64,000 bases of DNA from assembly GCA_965660945.1 (NCBI GenBank), contig CBFIBS010000001.1, positions 186,001 to 250,000 on the forward strand, written 5' to 3'. Below the pieces are notes generated by a model that saw only the letters and a program-made list of their open reading frames with translations, ran no database searches and was not told the origin of the DNA. The translations under genes and the position numbers were made by a program. Positions 35,368-44,609 of the stretch are shown here, piece by piece (position 1 is the first letter of the stretch; each line of letters starts with the position of its first letter). The DNA comes from UBA7985 sp002711265. Its GTDB lineage: Bacteria; Pseudomonadota; Alphaproteobacteria; UBA7985.

Positions 35368-36687
35368 TCAGGCAGCGACTGCGAGACTGCTGGTCGCCGC
35401 GTTCAGTGCCTGATCGATGTCGGCAATGATATCATCGGCGTGCTCGATCCCGATGGAAAGCCGGACGTAGCCGGGGGTCACACCCGCTGCTGCCTGCTGC
35501 TCAGGTGGCAGCTGGCTGTGGGTGGTGCTGGCCGGATGGATCGCGAGCGAGCGGTTATCGCCGATATTGGCGACGTGGTAGAGCATGCCCAGCGCGTTGA
35601 TGAAGGCCTTGCCAGCTTCCAGCCCGCCCTTGTGCTCGAAGCCTACCAGCGCGCCGGCGCCGCCGTCGAGATACTTCCCGGCCCTTTCCAGCGCGGCGCC
35701 TTCCTGTGCGTTGGCGTAGATCACACGCACCACGTCGGGGTGGCTGCCGAGGTAGTCGGCGACCTTGGCCGCATTCTCGTTCTGGCGCTCGAAACGCAGC
35801 GCCAGCGTCTCCAGCCCCTGAATGAACTGGAAGGCATTCTGCGGGCTGAGCGCGAAGCCATAGTCCCGCTGCACGGTCACCCGCGCCTTGAGGATGAAGG
35901 CGATCGGTCCCAGCGGCTTCACTGCCTCAACCCAGACCGCGCCGTGGTAGCTGGCATCGGGCTGGTTGAGCAGCGGGAAGCGGGCTGCGTTGCCTTCCCA
36001 GTCGAAGCTGCCACTGTCGAGGATCACGCCACCGATAGAGGTGCCGTGACCGCCGATGTACTTGGTGGTCGAGTGAATGACGATGTGGGCGCCGTGCTTG
36101 ATCGGCTTGCAGATGATCGGGGCGGCCGTGTTGTCGACGATCAGCGGAATGCCCAGCTCCTCGCCGATCTGCGCGACCTCACCGATGGGGAAGACCTGCA
36201 GCTTCGGGTTCGGCAGGGTCTCACCAAAGAAAGCACGGGTGCGGTCATCGCTGAGCTTGCGGAAATTCTCCGGGTCAGCCGGGTCGGCCCAGCGGACTTC
36301 GATGCCGATCTGACGCAGCGAGTTGCTGAACAGGTTGACGGTCCCGCCGTAGAGGTCGGTGGAGGCAACAATGTTATCACCTGCCTCGGCAATGGTCAGG
36401 ATCGCGGTTGAAATCGCTGCCTGCCCGGAGGCGACGGCGAGACCCGCAACTGCACCTTCGAGCTGGGCAAGACGCTCCTCCAGCACAGCGGCGGTCGGGT
36501 TCATGATCCGGGTGTAGATGTTACCCAGCTCGGCCAGCCCGAACAGGTTGGCTGCGTGGTCGGCATCGTTGAACTGATAGGACGTGGTCTGGTAAATCGG
36601 CACAGCAACCGCGTTGCTGGTCGGGTCAGCGCGGAAACTACCGCCGTGCAGGCCGATGGTTTCCGGGTTTTGAGACTGCGTGGTCAT
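35368..36687 (-). CDS. metY: O-acetylhomoserine (thiol) lyase / sulfhydrylase
   Basis: 439 residues from ATG 36687 (MTTQSQNPETIGLHGG); six more codons from a TTG are possible. Cys/Met metabolism PLP family: YTRIMNPTAAVLEERLA, VASGQAAISTAIL, VDNTAAPIICKPIKHGAHIV and PLP lysine in IHSTTKYIGGHG. The long insertion and length above 420 residues are typical of the direct sulfhydrylation enzymes (MetY) rather than cystathionine synthases. It makes homocysteine from O-acetylhomoserine and sulfide. Stands alone in its strand context. No SAM riboswitch was recognised in the leader. Confidence 0.92.
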   Translation of the reverse strand: MTTQSQNPETIGLHGGSFRADPTSNAVAVPIYQTTSYQFNDADHAANLFGLAELGNIYTRIMNPTAAVLEERLAQLEGAVAGLAVASGQAAISTAILTIAEAGDNIVASTDLYGGTVNLFSNSLRQIGIEVRWADPADPENFRKLSDDRTRAFFGETLPNPKLQVFPIGEVAQIGEELGIPLIVDNTAAPIICKPIKHGAHIVIHSTTKYIGGHGTSIGGVILDSGSFDWEGNAARFPLLNQPDASYHGAVWVEAVKPLGPIAFILKARVTVQRDYGFALSPQNAFQFIQGLETLALRFERQNENAAKVADYLGSHPDVVRVIYANAQEGAALERAGKYLDGGAGALVGFEHKGGLEAGKAFINALGMLYHVANIGDNRSLAIHPASTTHSQLPPEQQAAAGVTPGYVRLSIGIEHADDIIADIDQALNAATSSLAVAA

Positions 36688-36963
36688 GGTGAACTTTCTG
36701 ATCAATAGGGGGTGATTTTCGAGCCAGAGAATTCATGCTGATCCCCCTTCAATCAAAGGAATTCGTGGATTTGTGACATCTTCCTCCGGTCGTGCCATAG
36801 ACCTGAACTTTGTCGGCACAAGGCGCGAAACAGCTGAATTTTTTGCCGTCATCCCGTGTCGCGAAAAGAGGTTTGAAACGTCGTTGCGAAGGCTTCCCCG
36901 GCTTGGCATTCGAGCGTAAAGAAAAAATTCAGAATGCCGCTGAGACAGTGGAAGGTGACCGAC
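36688..36963. promoter_or_regulatory. Divergent intergenic region, metY / tmpA
   Basis: 276 bases. On the minus strand CCCCCT at 36743-36748 can pair with AGGGGG at 36707-36712 (plus-strand reading, 30-base loop) in the metY leader, 20 bases before the start; it may expose or hide the ribosome site. No SAM-II-like pseudoknot is evident. On the plus strand GAAGGTG (36951-36957) is the ribosome site for the dioxygenase. Confidence 0.4.
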
Positions 36964-38100
36964 ATGACCGAAGTCAGCATTCTCGACAAGGGCACGGCAA
37001 TCGCCGTGGTCGATGAGCAGGGGACCAAGCGCTTCCATGCGATATGGCTGCGGGACAATGCCCCTGATACGGGCACGCGAGCAGCCAATGGACAACGGCT
37101 GATCACCATCTCCGATATTCCGGCTGAGACCCACATCACCAGCGCCCGCGTCGACCAGGGTGCCGGTCGCCTGCATCTGGGTTTTGCCCCCGAGGGGCAG
37201 GAAATCAGCTTCGACCTCGATTGGCTCAGCGCGCATGCCTACGACCGCGCCGATGGCGGCGCGTCCCGCGCGCCCGGCTGGACCCCGCCGTCGGTGATGC
37301 TCTGGGACAGCGCGCTGATGAACGCCGTCCCCAGCGCCAGCTTGCCCCGGCTGCAGCAGGACGAGGCAGCGCTTGAACAGTGGTTGGGTCAGGTCGAGCG
37401 CTATGGCTTTGCAAAGCTCACCGACGGGCCGGTTGCAGAAGGCGCCCTGTTCTCCGTCGTCGATCTGTTCGGTTACGTGCGTGAGACCAACTACGGCCGC
37501 CTGTTCGAAGTACGAACCGAGATCAACCCCAGCAACCTCGCCTTTACCGGACTGGGGCTGCAGGCCCATACCGACAACCCTTACCGCGACCCACAGCCGA
37601 CGTTGCAGGTGCTCTACTGCTTGCAAAGCTCGGCAGCTGGTGGCGACAGCATGGTGGTGGACGGCTTCGCAGCCGCCCGACGACTGCAGGCCGAAGACCC
37701 CGGCGCCTTCGACGTGCTCAGCCGCCACTGCGCCCGGTTTGAGTATGCCGGAGAAGCGGGGGTTCGGCTGCAGGCCCGGCGTCCGCTGATCGAGCTTGCG
37801 CCCGACGGCGAGCTGATCGGGGTGCGCTTCAACAACCGGTCGCTGGCGGCAGTGACCGACGTGCCCTTTGAGGCCATGGAAGACTGGTACGCCGCCTATC
37901 GTCGTCTGGGCGAGATCATCGACGACCCAGCGATGGAAGTCAGCTTCCGCCTCGACCCCGGAGAAAGCTTTCTGGTTGACAACACCCGAGTTCTACACGC
38001 CCGCAAGGCCTATTCCGGGACCGGAACCCGCTGGCTTCAGGGCTGTTACGCCGACCTCGATGGCCTGCGCTCGCGTCTCGCGGCGCTGCGGGCTGCCTGA
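36964..38100 (+). CDS. tmpA: Fe(II)/2-oxoglutarate dioxygenase, TmpA-like (2-trimethylaminoethylphosphonate hydroxylase)
   Basis: 378 residues from ATG 36964 (GAAGGTG six bases upstream; a more distal in-frame ATG lacks one). Gamma-butyrobetaine-hydroxylase-like: a small N-terminal domain with FHAIWLRDNAPD, then the TauD/TfdA jelly roll. Iron ligands H202 and D204 in LQAHTDNPYRD and H345 in NTRVLHARKAY; the 2-oxoglutarate arginine follows near residue 356. The next gene is an HD oxygenase of the PhnZ/TmpB type, which makes the TmpA assignment (hydroxylates the C1 of trimethylaminoethylphosphonate) stronger than carnitine synthesis. Confidence 0.82.
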   Translation: MTEVSILDKGTAIAVVDEQGTKRFHAIWLRDNAPDTGTRAANGQRLITISDIPAETHITSARVDQGAGRLHLGFAPEGQEISFDLDWLSAHAYDRADGGASRAPGWTPPSVMLWDSALMNAVPSASLPRLQQDEAALEQWLGQVERYGFAKLTDGPVAEGALFSVVDLFGYVRETNYGRLFEVRTEINPSNLAFTGLGLQAHTDNPYRDPQPTLQVLYCLQSSAAGGDSMVVDGFAAARRLQAEDPGAFDVLSRHCARFEYAGEAGVRLQARRPLIELAPDGELIGVRFNNRSLAAVTDVPFEAMEDWYAAYRRLGEIIDDPAMEVSFRLDPGESFLVDNTRVLHARKAYSGTGTRWLQGCYADLDGLRSRLAALRAA

Positions 38101-38138
38101 TCGCCTTTCCGTTTGATCTGCGAAATAGGACTTTGCCC

Positions 38139-38738
38139 ATGACTGCGCCCATGACACCACCGGACCTCGCCGCCCTGAACCACGACAACATCGTTGCTTT
38201 CATCGGTGATATTTTCGAGCGTCGCGGGAACGAGGAATACCTCGGTGAGCCGGTGACCATCGCCGCGCACATGCTGCAGGGGGCGACCTTCGCCGAGCGG
38301 CGCGGGCAGAGCGAGGCCATCATCGTCGCCGCACTCCTTCACGATATCGGGCATTTCACCTCCGAATTCGGCAGCTTCACCATGGATGACACCGAAGACC
38401 GCTTCCACGAGGAAGCCGGGGCACGGGTTCTGGGCGCCTTCTTCCCCGAGGCCATCGTCGATTGCGTCAAGTACCACGTCGCCGCCAAGCGCTATCTCTG
38501 CGCCACCCGGCCCGCCTATTTCGACCAGCTCTCCGCCGCGTCGGTGCACTCGCTGAAGCTGCAGGGCGGGCCGATGAGTGCGGACGAGGTTGCAGAATTC
38601 GAAGCCAACCCCAACCACAGCCTGATCGTTGAAGTCCGCCTCCTGGACGACGAAGGCAAGCTGCCCGATATGGAAACCCCGGATTTCTGGCACTTTGCCC
38701 CCATGGTGCAGGCACAGGTCGACGCGACAAGGGCCTGA
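38139..38738 (+). CDS. tmpB: HD-domain mixed-valent di-iron oxygenase, TmpB/PhnZ-like
   Basis: 199 residues from ATG 38139 (TAGGA eight bases upstream; a TTG two codons earlier is less likely). Candidate iron ligands and substrate residues in order: Y34 in NEEYLGEPVT, H44, H68-D69 in ALLHDIGHF, H90 and H113. The set matches PhnZ and TmpB, which cleave the C-P bond of a 1-hydroxyphosphonate to phosphate and an acid. With TmpA the product would be glycine betaine and phosphate. Begins 38 bases after tmpA. No phosphonate importer is in the window. Confidence 0.82.
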   Translation: MTAPMTPPDLAALNHDNIVAFIGDIFERRGNEEYLGEPVTIAAHMLQGATFAERRGQSEAIIVAALLHDIGHFTSEFGSFTMDDTEDRFHEEAGARVLGAFFPEAIVDCVKYHVAAKRYLCATRPAYFDQLSAASVHSLKLQGGPMSADEVAEFEANPNHSLIVEVRLLDDEGKLPDMETPDFWHFAPMVQAQVDATRA

Positions 38739-38769
38739 AAAAGCCGGAGGCTACTGACGATTTAAGCGC

Positions 38770-40833
38770 TCAGAACAGGCGCGGACGCTCCCGGCGAAAA
38801 TGGCCGCCCTCAGGCTCCTGCCCCAGCACGTCGCGCGCGTGTCGATGCCCGGAAAACACCGCCGACTGGATCGGCCCGGGAGCCTCGGCATCTCCGATGA
38901 CGCGGTGTGCGATGCCCGCTGCGTGCAGGGCCTCTGATAGCGCCAGATCAGGCTCTCGCAGTCCAACACTGATCAGGACATCGCCCTCGATTACCGGCAG
39001 TTCGGCACCGGTATCAGCCCGCTGCACGGCCAGCCCCGACCCCTGTCCCTGCCCGCTTCTAGTCCAGGCACGGGCGACTGTGTTGGGGTGCAGACCCACG
39101 CCGGCGTCGATCAGTTCGGCCAACATGCGCGGCTGTTCGAGGGTATAGCCCATCCACGCAGCAATACTGGGCATGGGCGAGACCAGCTCGACGTGCATCC
39201 CTTGCGCGGCGAGGTCCGCCGCCAGAGCATTGGCAAGATAGTCGTGGTCGTCGTCATAGATCACCACCCGCAGCCCCGGCGCCAGCGCCATGCCGGTGAA
39301 CAGGTCATCAGGGGTCAGCGCCGCATCGGCAAAGCCGTCGATGGCCGTGCGGTGCGTCCGTCCCCGGCCCGACCGCAGCCAGCGGGCACCGGTTGCGACC
39401 AGAACGTGGTCGGCTGCCAGTTCGGCGACGGTCTCGGCGGTCATGGCCGACTGCGCGAACAGGGACACGTTCTCCATGCGTCCGAGCTGATACAGGCGGT
39501 AGTCGGCAACACGCCCCCAGGCCGCAAGGTTGCGCAGGCTGCTTTCATGCCGGACCCGGCCGCCGAAGTGCGCGCCTGCCTCCGCCAGCGTCACCCGATG
39601 CCTGGCCCGAGCGAGCGTCAGTGCCGCCTCCAGCCCGGCCGGACCGCCACCGATGACCAGCGCTTGCCCCCGATCGGTGGCCTCGGGCACACGCTCGGGG
39701 TGCCAGCCCCGGCGCCATTCCTCGGAGACCGTCGGGTTCTGGGTGCAGCGCACGACCACGCCCGCGTTCTCGACCGCCACACAGACGTTGCAGCCGATGC
39801 ACTCGCGGATGTCGTCGACCCGCCCCTCACGGATCTTGTTGGGCAGGAACGGATCGGCGATCGACGCCCGGGCGCTGCCGATGATGTCGAGCACCCCGCG
39901 CCGCAACTGACTGACCATGGTATCGGGCGAGGTAAAGCGTCCCACGCCCAGAACCGGCTTGTTCGTGACCTGCTTGACGAAGCTGGTGAAGGCTTCCTGA
40001 AAGCCCTCGGCGTCGTAGCGCGACGTGCCGCTGTCGCGCTGCCAGCCGGATATGTTGACGTCCCACAGGTCGGGCAGTTCGGCCAGCGCCTCGACCACAT
40101 CCCGGCCCTCACCATCGAAACGGATCGCCTTGGGGCCGGTGAGTTCGTGCACGGCGAAGCGGATGGCGATCGCCATTTCCCCGGCGGCGGCCTCCTGCGC
40201 GTCTTCGAGCACTTCGCGCAGCAGGCGCAGGCGGTTGTCGAAACTGCCGCCGTATTCGTCCGTGCGGCGGTTGTAGGCCGGGCTGAGGAAGTGCCACAGC
40301 AGCGAGGCGTCGTGGGCGGCGTAGACATAGGCGATGTCGTAGCCTGCCCGGCGCGCGCGCAGGACCGCGTCGCGGTGGCTCTGGCGGAAGCGGCGGATGT
40401 CTTCGCGGTCCATGGCCTTGGCCATGAAGGGCACCTCTGGGCGGAGCGTGCTGGCGCTGGATGGCCCCATCACCGGGTAGCCGGTGCCAACCCCGCGCGA
40501 GCGCAGGCCGGTGTGCGCCAGTTCGATCGAGGCCAGCGCGCCATGCGCCTGAATCGCGGCCACGGATCGTGCGTGAACGGCGACATCGTCATCGTCCCAC
40601 AGCCGCTCGTAGGGCAGTCCCGAGAGGTCCGAGGTCGGGTCGATCTCGGTCAGTTGCATGCCGACGATCCCCCAACCGCCCTCGGCCCGGGCTTCGCGGA
40701 TGCCGCGTGCACCGTTGGGCATGAGGAAAGAATGACCGTTGGCATAGGGCGCAACCGCGAACCGGTTGGGTGCGGTCACCGGCCCGATCTTCAGCGGTGC
40801 GAACAGCGGCGCGTAGCGGGGATCGAGGCTCAC
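38770..40833 (-). CDS. TMADH/DMADH/StcD-family flavin oxidoreductase with 4Fe-4S cluster
   Basis: 687 residues from a GTG at 40833. Residues 1-370: old-yellow-enzyme barrel with KIGPVTAPNRFAVAPYANG and PAYNRRTDEYGGSFDNRLR. The 4Fe-4S motif CIGCNVCVAVENAGVVVRC is near residues 345-365. The C-terminal half is an FAD/ADP-binding domain (ALVIGGGPAGLEAALTLARA). Family members demethylate tri- or dimethylamine, histamine or N-methylproline (StcD, stachydrine use). The cysteine that holds FMN covalently in trimethylamine dehydrogenase (in the PHC segment) is not present at the aligned place, where this protein has APYANG. Last gene of the DMGDH-like/UPF0261 operon. Confidence 0.82.
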   Translation of the reverse strand: MSLDPRYAPLFAPLKIGPVTAPNRFAVAPYANGHSFLMPNGARGIREARAEGGWGIVGMQLTEIDPTSDLSGLPYERLWDDDDVAVHARSVAAIQAHGALASIELAHTGLRSRGVGTGYPVMGPSSASTLRPEVPFMAKAMDREDIRRFRQSHRDAVLRARRAGYDIAYVYAAHDASLLWHFLSPAYNRRTDEYGGSFDNRLRLLREVLEDAQEAAAGEMAIAIRFAVHELTGPKAIRFDGEGRDVVEALAELPDLWDVNISGWQRDSGTSRYDAEGFQEAFTSFVKQVTNKPVLGVGRFTSPDTMVSQLRRGVLDIIGSARASIADPFLPNKIREGRVDDIRECIGCNVCVAVENAGVVVRCTQNPTVSEEWRRGWHPERVPEATDRGQALVIGGGPAGLEAALTLARARHRVTLAEAGAHFGGRVRHESSLRNLAAWGRVADYRLYQLGRMENVSLFAQSAMTAETVAELAADHVLVATGARWLRSGRGRTHRTAIDGFADAALTPDDLFTGMALAPGLRVVIYDDDHDYLANALAADLAAQGMHVELVSPMPSIAAWMGYTLEQPRMLAELIDAGVGLHPNTVARAWTRSGQGQGSGLAVQRADTGAELPVIEGDVLISVGLREPDLALSEALHAAGIAHRVIGDAEAPGPIQSAVFSGHRHARDVLGQEPEGGHFRRERPRLF

Positions 40834-40844
40834 GACAGCCAGCC

Positions 40845-42071
40845 TCAGCCCATGTTTATGGTGCCGTCAGCGACCCACGCGTCGAGCTGCTGTAACACCG
40901 CATCAGAGAAGGCCTGATCGTTGATGTGCGCGTCGACTTCGACCACCGGCACCCGGATGGCGCTGCGTACCTCGTCGATCATCTCGGCCAGCGCCTCGGG
41001 GTCATGGGCGACGTCGCCGGGCCGATCCCACTCTTCGACCCCCTGCAGGGGCATCATGAAGCTGACCGGACCCCTGGCTTCATCGAGCCGGGCGGCGATA
41101 TCGCGCACCAGCGCCCGGCGTTCCTCGCCGGCCAGTCCGGAGGACTTGATCAGCCGGTTGTGGGCATGGAAGGGTCGGTCCTGATAGGCCTCGGGGATCT
41201 CCTGCCACCCGGCAAAGTCGATCAGGTCGGCACAGCCCGGAGAGACGATCTGCGGGATGCCCGCGGCACCTGCTCCGCGCAGCCGGTCTTCGCCGCTGTT
41301 GATGACCGAGCCGACCATCAGGTTGCCCAGCTCACAGAGCGACAGGTCAAGCACAGCGGCGAAGTAGCCCTGCCGCGCCAGCGCTTCGAAGGCCATCCCG
41401 CCCATGCCCGTGGCGTGGAAGACGGCGACTTCGAACCCGCGTTCCTCCAGCGGACGCGAGAGCATGGTCATGTATTTCAGGCACGAGGAGCCGAGGCTCA
41501 TCATGCCGATCACCGGGCGTTCGCGCCGGGGTGGCTCAACCGCGCGCGCCGCGCCCAGCACCGCGCCAGCAGCCTGGCTCAGCGAAGACTTGCAGACCGA
41601 ATTGAGGCCGTAGAGCCCACCGGCCCACAGGATCATCTGGATATCCGGCGCCAGCCGGTCGGCGGGAATAATCGGGGAGAAGGCGACGGTGGAAACCACG
41701 TACTTCGGCACCCCCATGGGCAGCGCCTGACAGCAGTCGAGCACCAGATCCGTGCCCATAGTGCCGCCCAGACCGATGATGCCGTCGATCCTGCCGTCGG
41801 CGTAGAGTTTTGCCGTCAGGGTCGCCGCGCCCGCCGCCATGATCTGCATGGCGAAATTCTCGTCCCCGGCGTCGATGGCGTCCTGAATGGTCTTCCCCAC
41901 CGCCGCCGTCACATCGTGCTTGGAGATGTCGGTGGGCTGCTGCGGGTCACCCAGCACGCTGACGTCCATGCTCATCGGCGTGCCGCCCTGCGCGCGGATG
42001 ACCTCACAGACGTAGTTCAGCTCGTCGTCCTTGGTATCAAAGGTTCCGATCACCAGAATAGTCTTGTTCAT
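40845..42071 (-). CDS. UPF0261 / Tm-1-like ATP-binding domain protein
   Basis: 408 residues from ATG 42071. An ATG three codons upstream directly abuts the GGGGAGGA ribosome site, so the second ATG, about nine bases away, is preferred. N-terminal TILVIGTFDTKDDELNYVC is the family signature; later GGTMGTDLVLDCCQALPMG and SRPLEERGFEVAVFHATGMGG match UPF0261, the two-domain family related to the tomato Tm-1 N-terminal region. Structures bind ATP, but the reaction is unknown. Here it is sandwiched between two flavin amine-oxidising enzymes, and its common TIM-barrel partner is absent. Confidence 0.85.
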   Translation of the reverse strand: MNKTILVIGTFDTKDDELNYVCEVIRAQGGTPMSMDVSVLGDPQQPTDISKHDVTAAVGKTIQDAIDAGDENFAMQIMAAGAATLTAKLYADGRIDGIIGLGGTMGTDLVLDCCQALPMGVPKYVVSTVAFSPIIPADRLAPDIQMILWAGGLYGLNSVCKSSLSQAAGAVLGAARAVEPPRRERPVIGMMSLGSSCLKYMTMLSRPLEERGFEVAVFHATGMGGMAFEALARQGYFAAVLDLSLCELGNLMVGSVINSGEDRLRGAGAAGIPQIVSPGCADLIDFAGWQEIPEAYQDRPFHAHNRLIKSSGLAGEERRALVRDIAARLDEARGPVSFMMPLQGVEEWDRPGDVAHDPEALAEMIDEVRSAIRVPVVEVDAHINDQAFSDAVLQQLDAWVADGTINMG

Positions 42072-42111
42072 CGCCTTCATTCCTCCCCTCACTGGGTCCG
42101 TAAGCCCGTTG

Positions 42112-44577
42112 TCATCCCCGCATGCGCTCCCCGCCCGGGTCGTAGAAACCGCGCAGGCTCAGCTTCGCCGGATAGTGCTCGCCTGCAATCTGCACGCTAA
42201 AGCCACCCGCCTCAATCCAGTCTGCGCCAACCCCCGCCTCGCGGTGCAGCGCGGCGAGACCGACCATCTGCTCCAGCCGGAAGCCCCAATCGCCCGACGT
42301 CACGTGGCCGACGATCTCTCCGGCTTTCCAGACTGGCTCGTTGTGGATCAGATAGGGTCCGTCCGCGCCGGTGAGGCCCGGTACCGAAATCATGGCAGTG
42401 CGATAGCGCAGGCGGCCGGCGCGGTGATCTTCGACCTGTTCCAGCAGCCGATCACGGCCGAGGAAGCCGCCGGGCTTGTCGAGATCGACGGCAAAGCCCA
42501 GCCCGACTTCGAAGGGCGTGTCGTCTTCGCCGATATCGTGTCCGAAATGCAGAAAGCCTTTCTCAATCCGGCAGGCGTTCATGGCGAACATGCCCATGTG
42601 CACCAGCCCCAGCGGCGCGCCGGCCTCGATCAGGGCCTCGTAGACGCTGCCCGCGAACTCCGCGCTGATCAGCAGCTCGAACCCCAGCTCGCCCAGAAAC
42701 GAGCGCCGGATCACCCAGCCACGCGCCAGCCCGAGGTCGACCTCGCGCGCCCCGCCAAAGGGCAAGGCAGCGGCCGAAACCGCCTGCTGGCTTCCGATCA
42801 GCACCGCCAGAATATCCCGTGACTTCGGGCCGTGCAGGCTGAGCAGGGCAAAGGCCGCGGTGGCGTCGAACAGCTCGAAGCGCCAGTCCGGATCGGCCTG
42901 TGCCCCGATCCAATGCTGGTCGCGCATCTGGCTCGGATGTCCGGTGACCACGAGAAAGCGATCCTCAGCAAGCCGCGTCACGGTCACGTCAGCCTCAATG
43001 CCGCCGAGTTCGTTCAGAAACGGCGTGTAGACCGATGTCCCGACCGGGCGATCAAGGTTGGCTGAAGCCACGCGGCTCAGCGCCGCCTGTGCGTCAGGCC
43101 CCTGTACGATGAATTTGGCGTACATGGACTGATCGAGCAGGACAGCGTGGTCCCGCGCGGCGAGGCACTCGACCTGCATCCGCGCCGACCACGGCTTCCA
43201 GCGGATCGACGGTTCGCCGCTCCAGCCCCCGCCGAAGTGCATGGGCACTTCCCAGCCAATGCGCTCGGCAAAGGCAGCCCCGGCAGCGCGCATTTCTGCG
43301 TGCAGCGGCACCCGGCGCAGGCCGCGTGCGCTGGTCACCTGCCGCCCGGGCCAGTGCAGGCCGTAGTGAAAGCCGACGCTCTCGGCGGCGCGCTCGGCGT
43401 TGTAAGCGCTGTTACGCTGGAAGGGGTGCGCCCGCACCGCCAACAGTGGCAGCATGGAGCGTGAAGGCCGGCCGTCGATCAGCCACTCGGCCATGGTCAG
43501 GCCGGCCCCGCCAGAATTGAGAATGCCGTTGGAATTCATCCCAGCGGCCAGAAACACGCCCTCCACCTCGGCGCTTGGACCCATATAAGGCCGCCCGTCG
43601 GGGGTAAAGCTCTCGGGACCGTTGAAGAAAGTCTGGATGCCCAGCCCTTCGAGCGCGGGCATGCGGGCGAACATGCGCTCCAGCTCCGGCTCGGCGTGCT
43701 GCATATCAAAAGGCAGTTCGTCGAACTCGAAATCCTCTGGAATACCGTCCCGCGCCCAGGCCTTGCCCTGCGCCTCAAACCCGCCAATCAGCAGCTTGCC
43801 TGCGTCTTCTTTCCAGTAGGTACGCTCCTCGGCGATGTTCAGGATCACCTGCTCCCGCGCCAGCCAGTCCACCGGCTCGGTGACGATGTAGAAATGCTCG
43901 GCGGCGTGCAGCGGCACCGTGATCCCATGGGCCTTGGCAAAGTGATGGCTCCACATACCCGCCGCGATCAGCACGCGGTCGGTGGCGATGGTGCCCTGTT
44001 CCGTCACCACGGCGCGCACACGGCCGCGCTGAATGTCGAGGCGCTCGACCTTGCAATCCTCGAAAATCTGCCCACCGCGCGAGCGAGCCCCCTTGGACAG
44101 GGCGGTGGCGACATCCAGCGCGTTCACCTGCCCGTTTGACGGCACCAGCAGGCCCGAACGCACGTCCTCGACCCGGATGGTCGGCCACAGCGCCGCGATC
44201 TGCTCGCGGTCGAGGATTTTGCTTTCGACCTCCATCCGCGCTGCGTGATCGTGCTGGCGCAGCAGCTGCTCGTGTCGAACCTCTCCGAGTGCGAGGTTAA
44301 GGGTGCCGCTTTGCTTGTAGCCCGTCGCCTGACCAGTCTCAGCCTCGAGGTCCCGGAACAGCTTGGCGGTATATTTGCCCAGTGCGGTTTGCGCGGTGCT
44401 ATCGCGCAGCTGCCCAACGATCCCGGCGGCGTGCCAGGTCGTGCCGCTAGCCAGCTTCCGGCGCTCAAGAAGCACCGCTTGAACCCCGCGCGCGGCAAGG
44501 TGATAGAGCGTCGAAAGCCCGATGATCCCGCCGCCGATGATGACGACAGGTGCCTGAGACGGCAGGTTTGGTGCCAC
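42112..44577 (-). CDS. Dimethylglycine dehydrogenase-like flavoprotein (DAO + GcvT fusion), copy 2
   Basis: 821 residues. FAD domain with VVIIGGGIIGLSTLYHLAARG and the covalent-flavin histidine in GTTWHAAGIVGQ, followed by FAO_M and the GcvT tetrahydrofolate fold (MNACRIEKGFLHFGHD, GHVTSGDWGFRLEQMVGLA). Similar in plan to the gene at 19001-21433 but clearly diverged, so the two probably have different substrates. First gene of a three-gene operon; the UPF0261 gene begins 40 bases after its stop. Dimethylglycine, sarcosine or another N-methyl amine are all possible. Confidence 0.87.
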   Translation of the reverse strand: MAPNLPSQAPVVIIGGGIIGLSTLYHLAARGVQAVLLERRKLASGTTWHAAGIVGQLRDSTAQTALGKYTAKLFRDLEAETGQATGYKQSGTLNLALGEVRHEQLLRQHDHAARMEVESKILDREQIAALWPTIRVEDVRSGLLVPSNGQVNALDVATALSKGARSRGGQIFEDCKVERLDIQRGRVRAVVTEQGTIATDRVLIAAGMWSHHFAKAHGITVPLHAAEHFYIVTEPVDWLAREQVILNIAEERTYWKEDAGKLLIGGFEAQGKAWARDGIPEDFEFDELPFDMQHAEPELERMFARMPALEGLGIQTFFNGPESFTPDGRPYMGPSAEVEGVFLAAGMNSNGILNSGGAGLTMAEWLIDGRPSRSMLPLLAVRAHPFQRNSAYNAERAAESVGFHYGLHWPGRQVTSARGLRRVPLHAEMRAAGAAFAERIGWEVPMHFGGGWSGEPSIRWKPWSARMQVECLAARDHAVLLDQSMYAKFIVQGPDAQAALSRVASANLDRPVGTSVYTPFLNELGGIEADVTVTRLAEDRFLVVTGHPSQMRDQHWIGAQADPDWRFELFDATAAFALLSLHGPKSRDILAVLIGSQQAVSAAALPFGGAREVDLGLARGWVIRRSFLGELGFELLISAEFAGSVYEALIEAGAPLGLVHMGMFAMNACRIEKGFLHFGHDIGEDDTPFEVGLGFAVDLDKPGGFLGRDRLLEQVEDHRAGRLRYRTAMISVPGLTGADGPYLIHNEPVWKAGEIVGHVTSGDWGFRLEQMVGLAALHREAGVGADWIEAGGFSVQIAGEHYPAKLSLRGFYDPGGERMRG

Positions 44578-44609
44578 CCCGTTCCTCCCCGACGCGCGTC
44601 CTTTGCTGG

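Noticed and set aside
36688..36963. SAM-II riboswitch upstream of metY
   Set aside because: I could not match the conserved pseudoknot elements on the minus strand.
39088..40917. Plus-strand open frame of 609 codons
   Set aside because: Antisense to the TMADH-like gene; no recognisable protein features.
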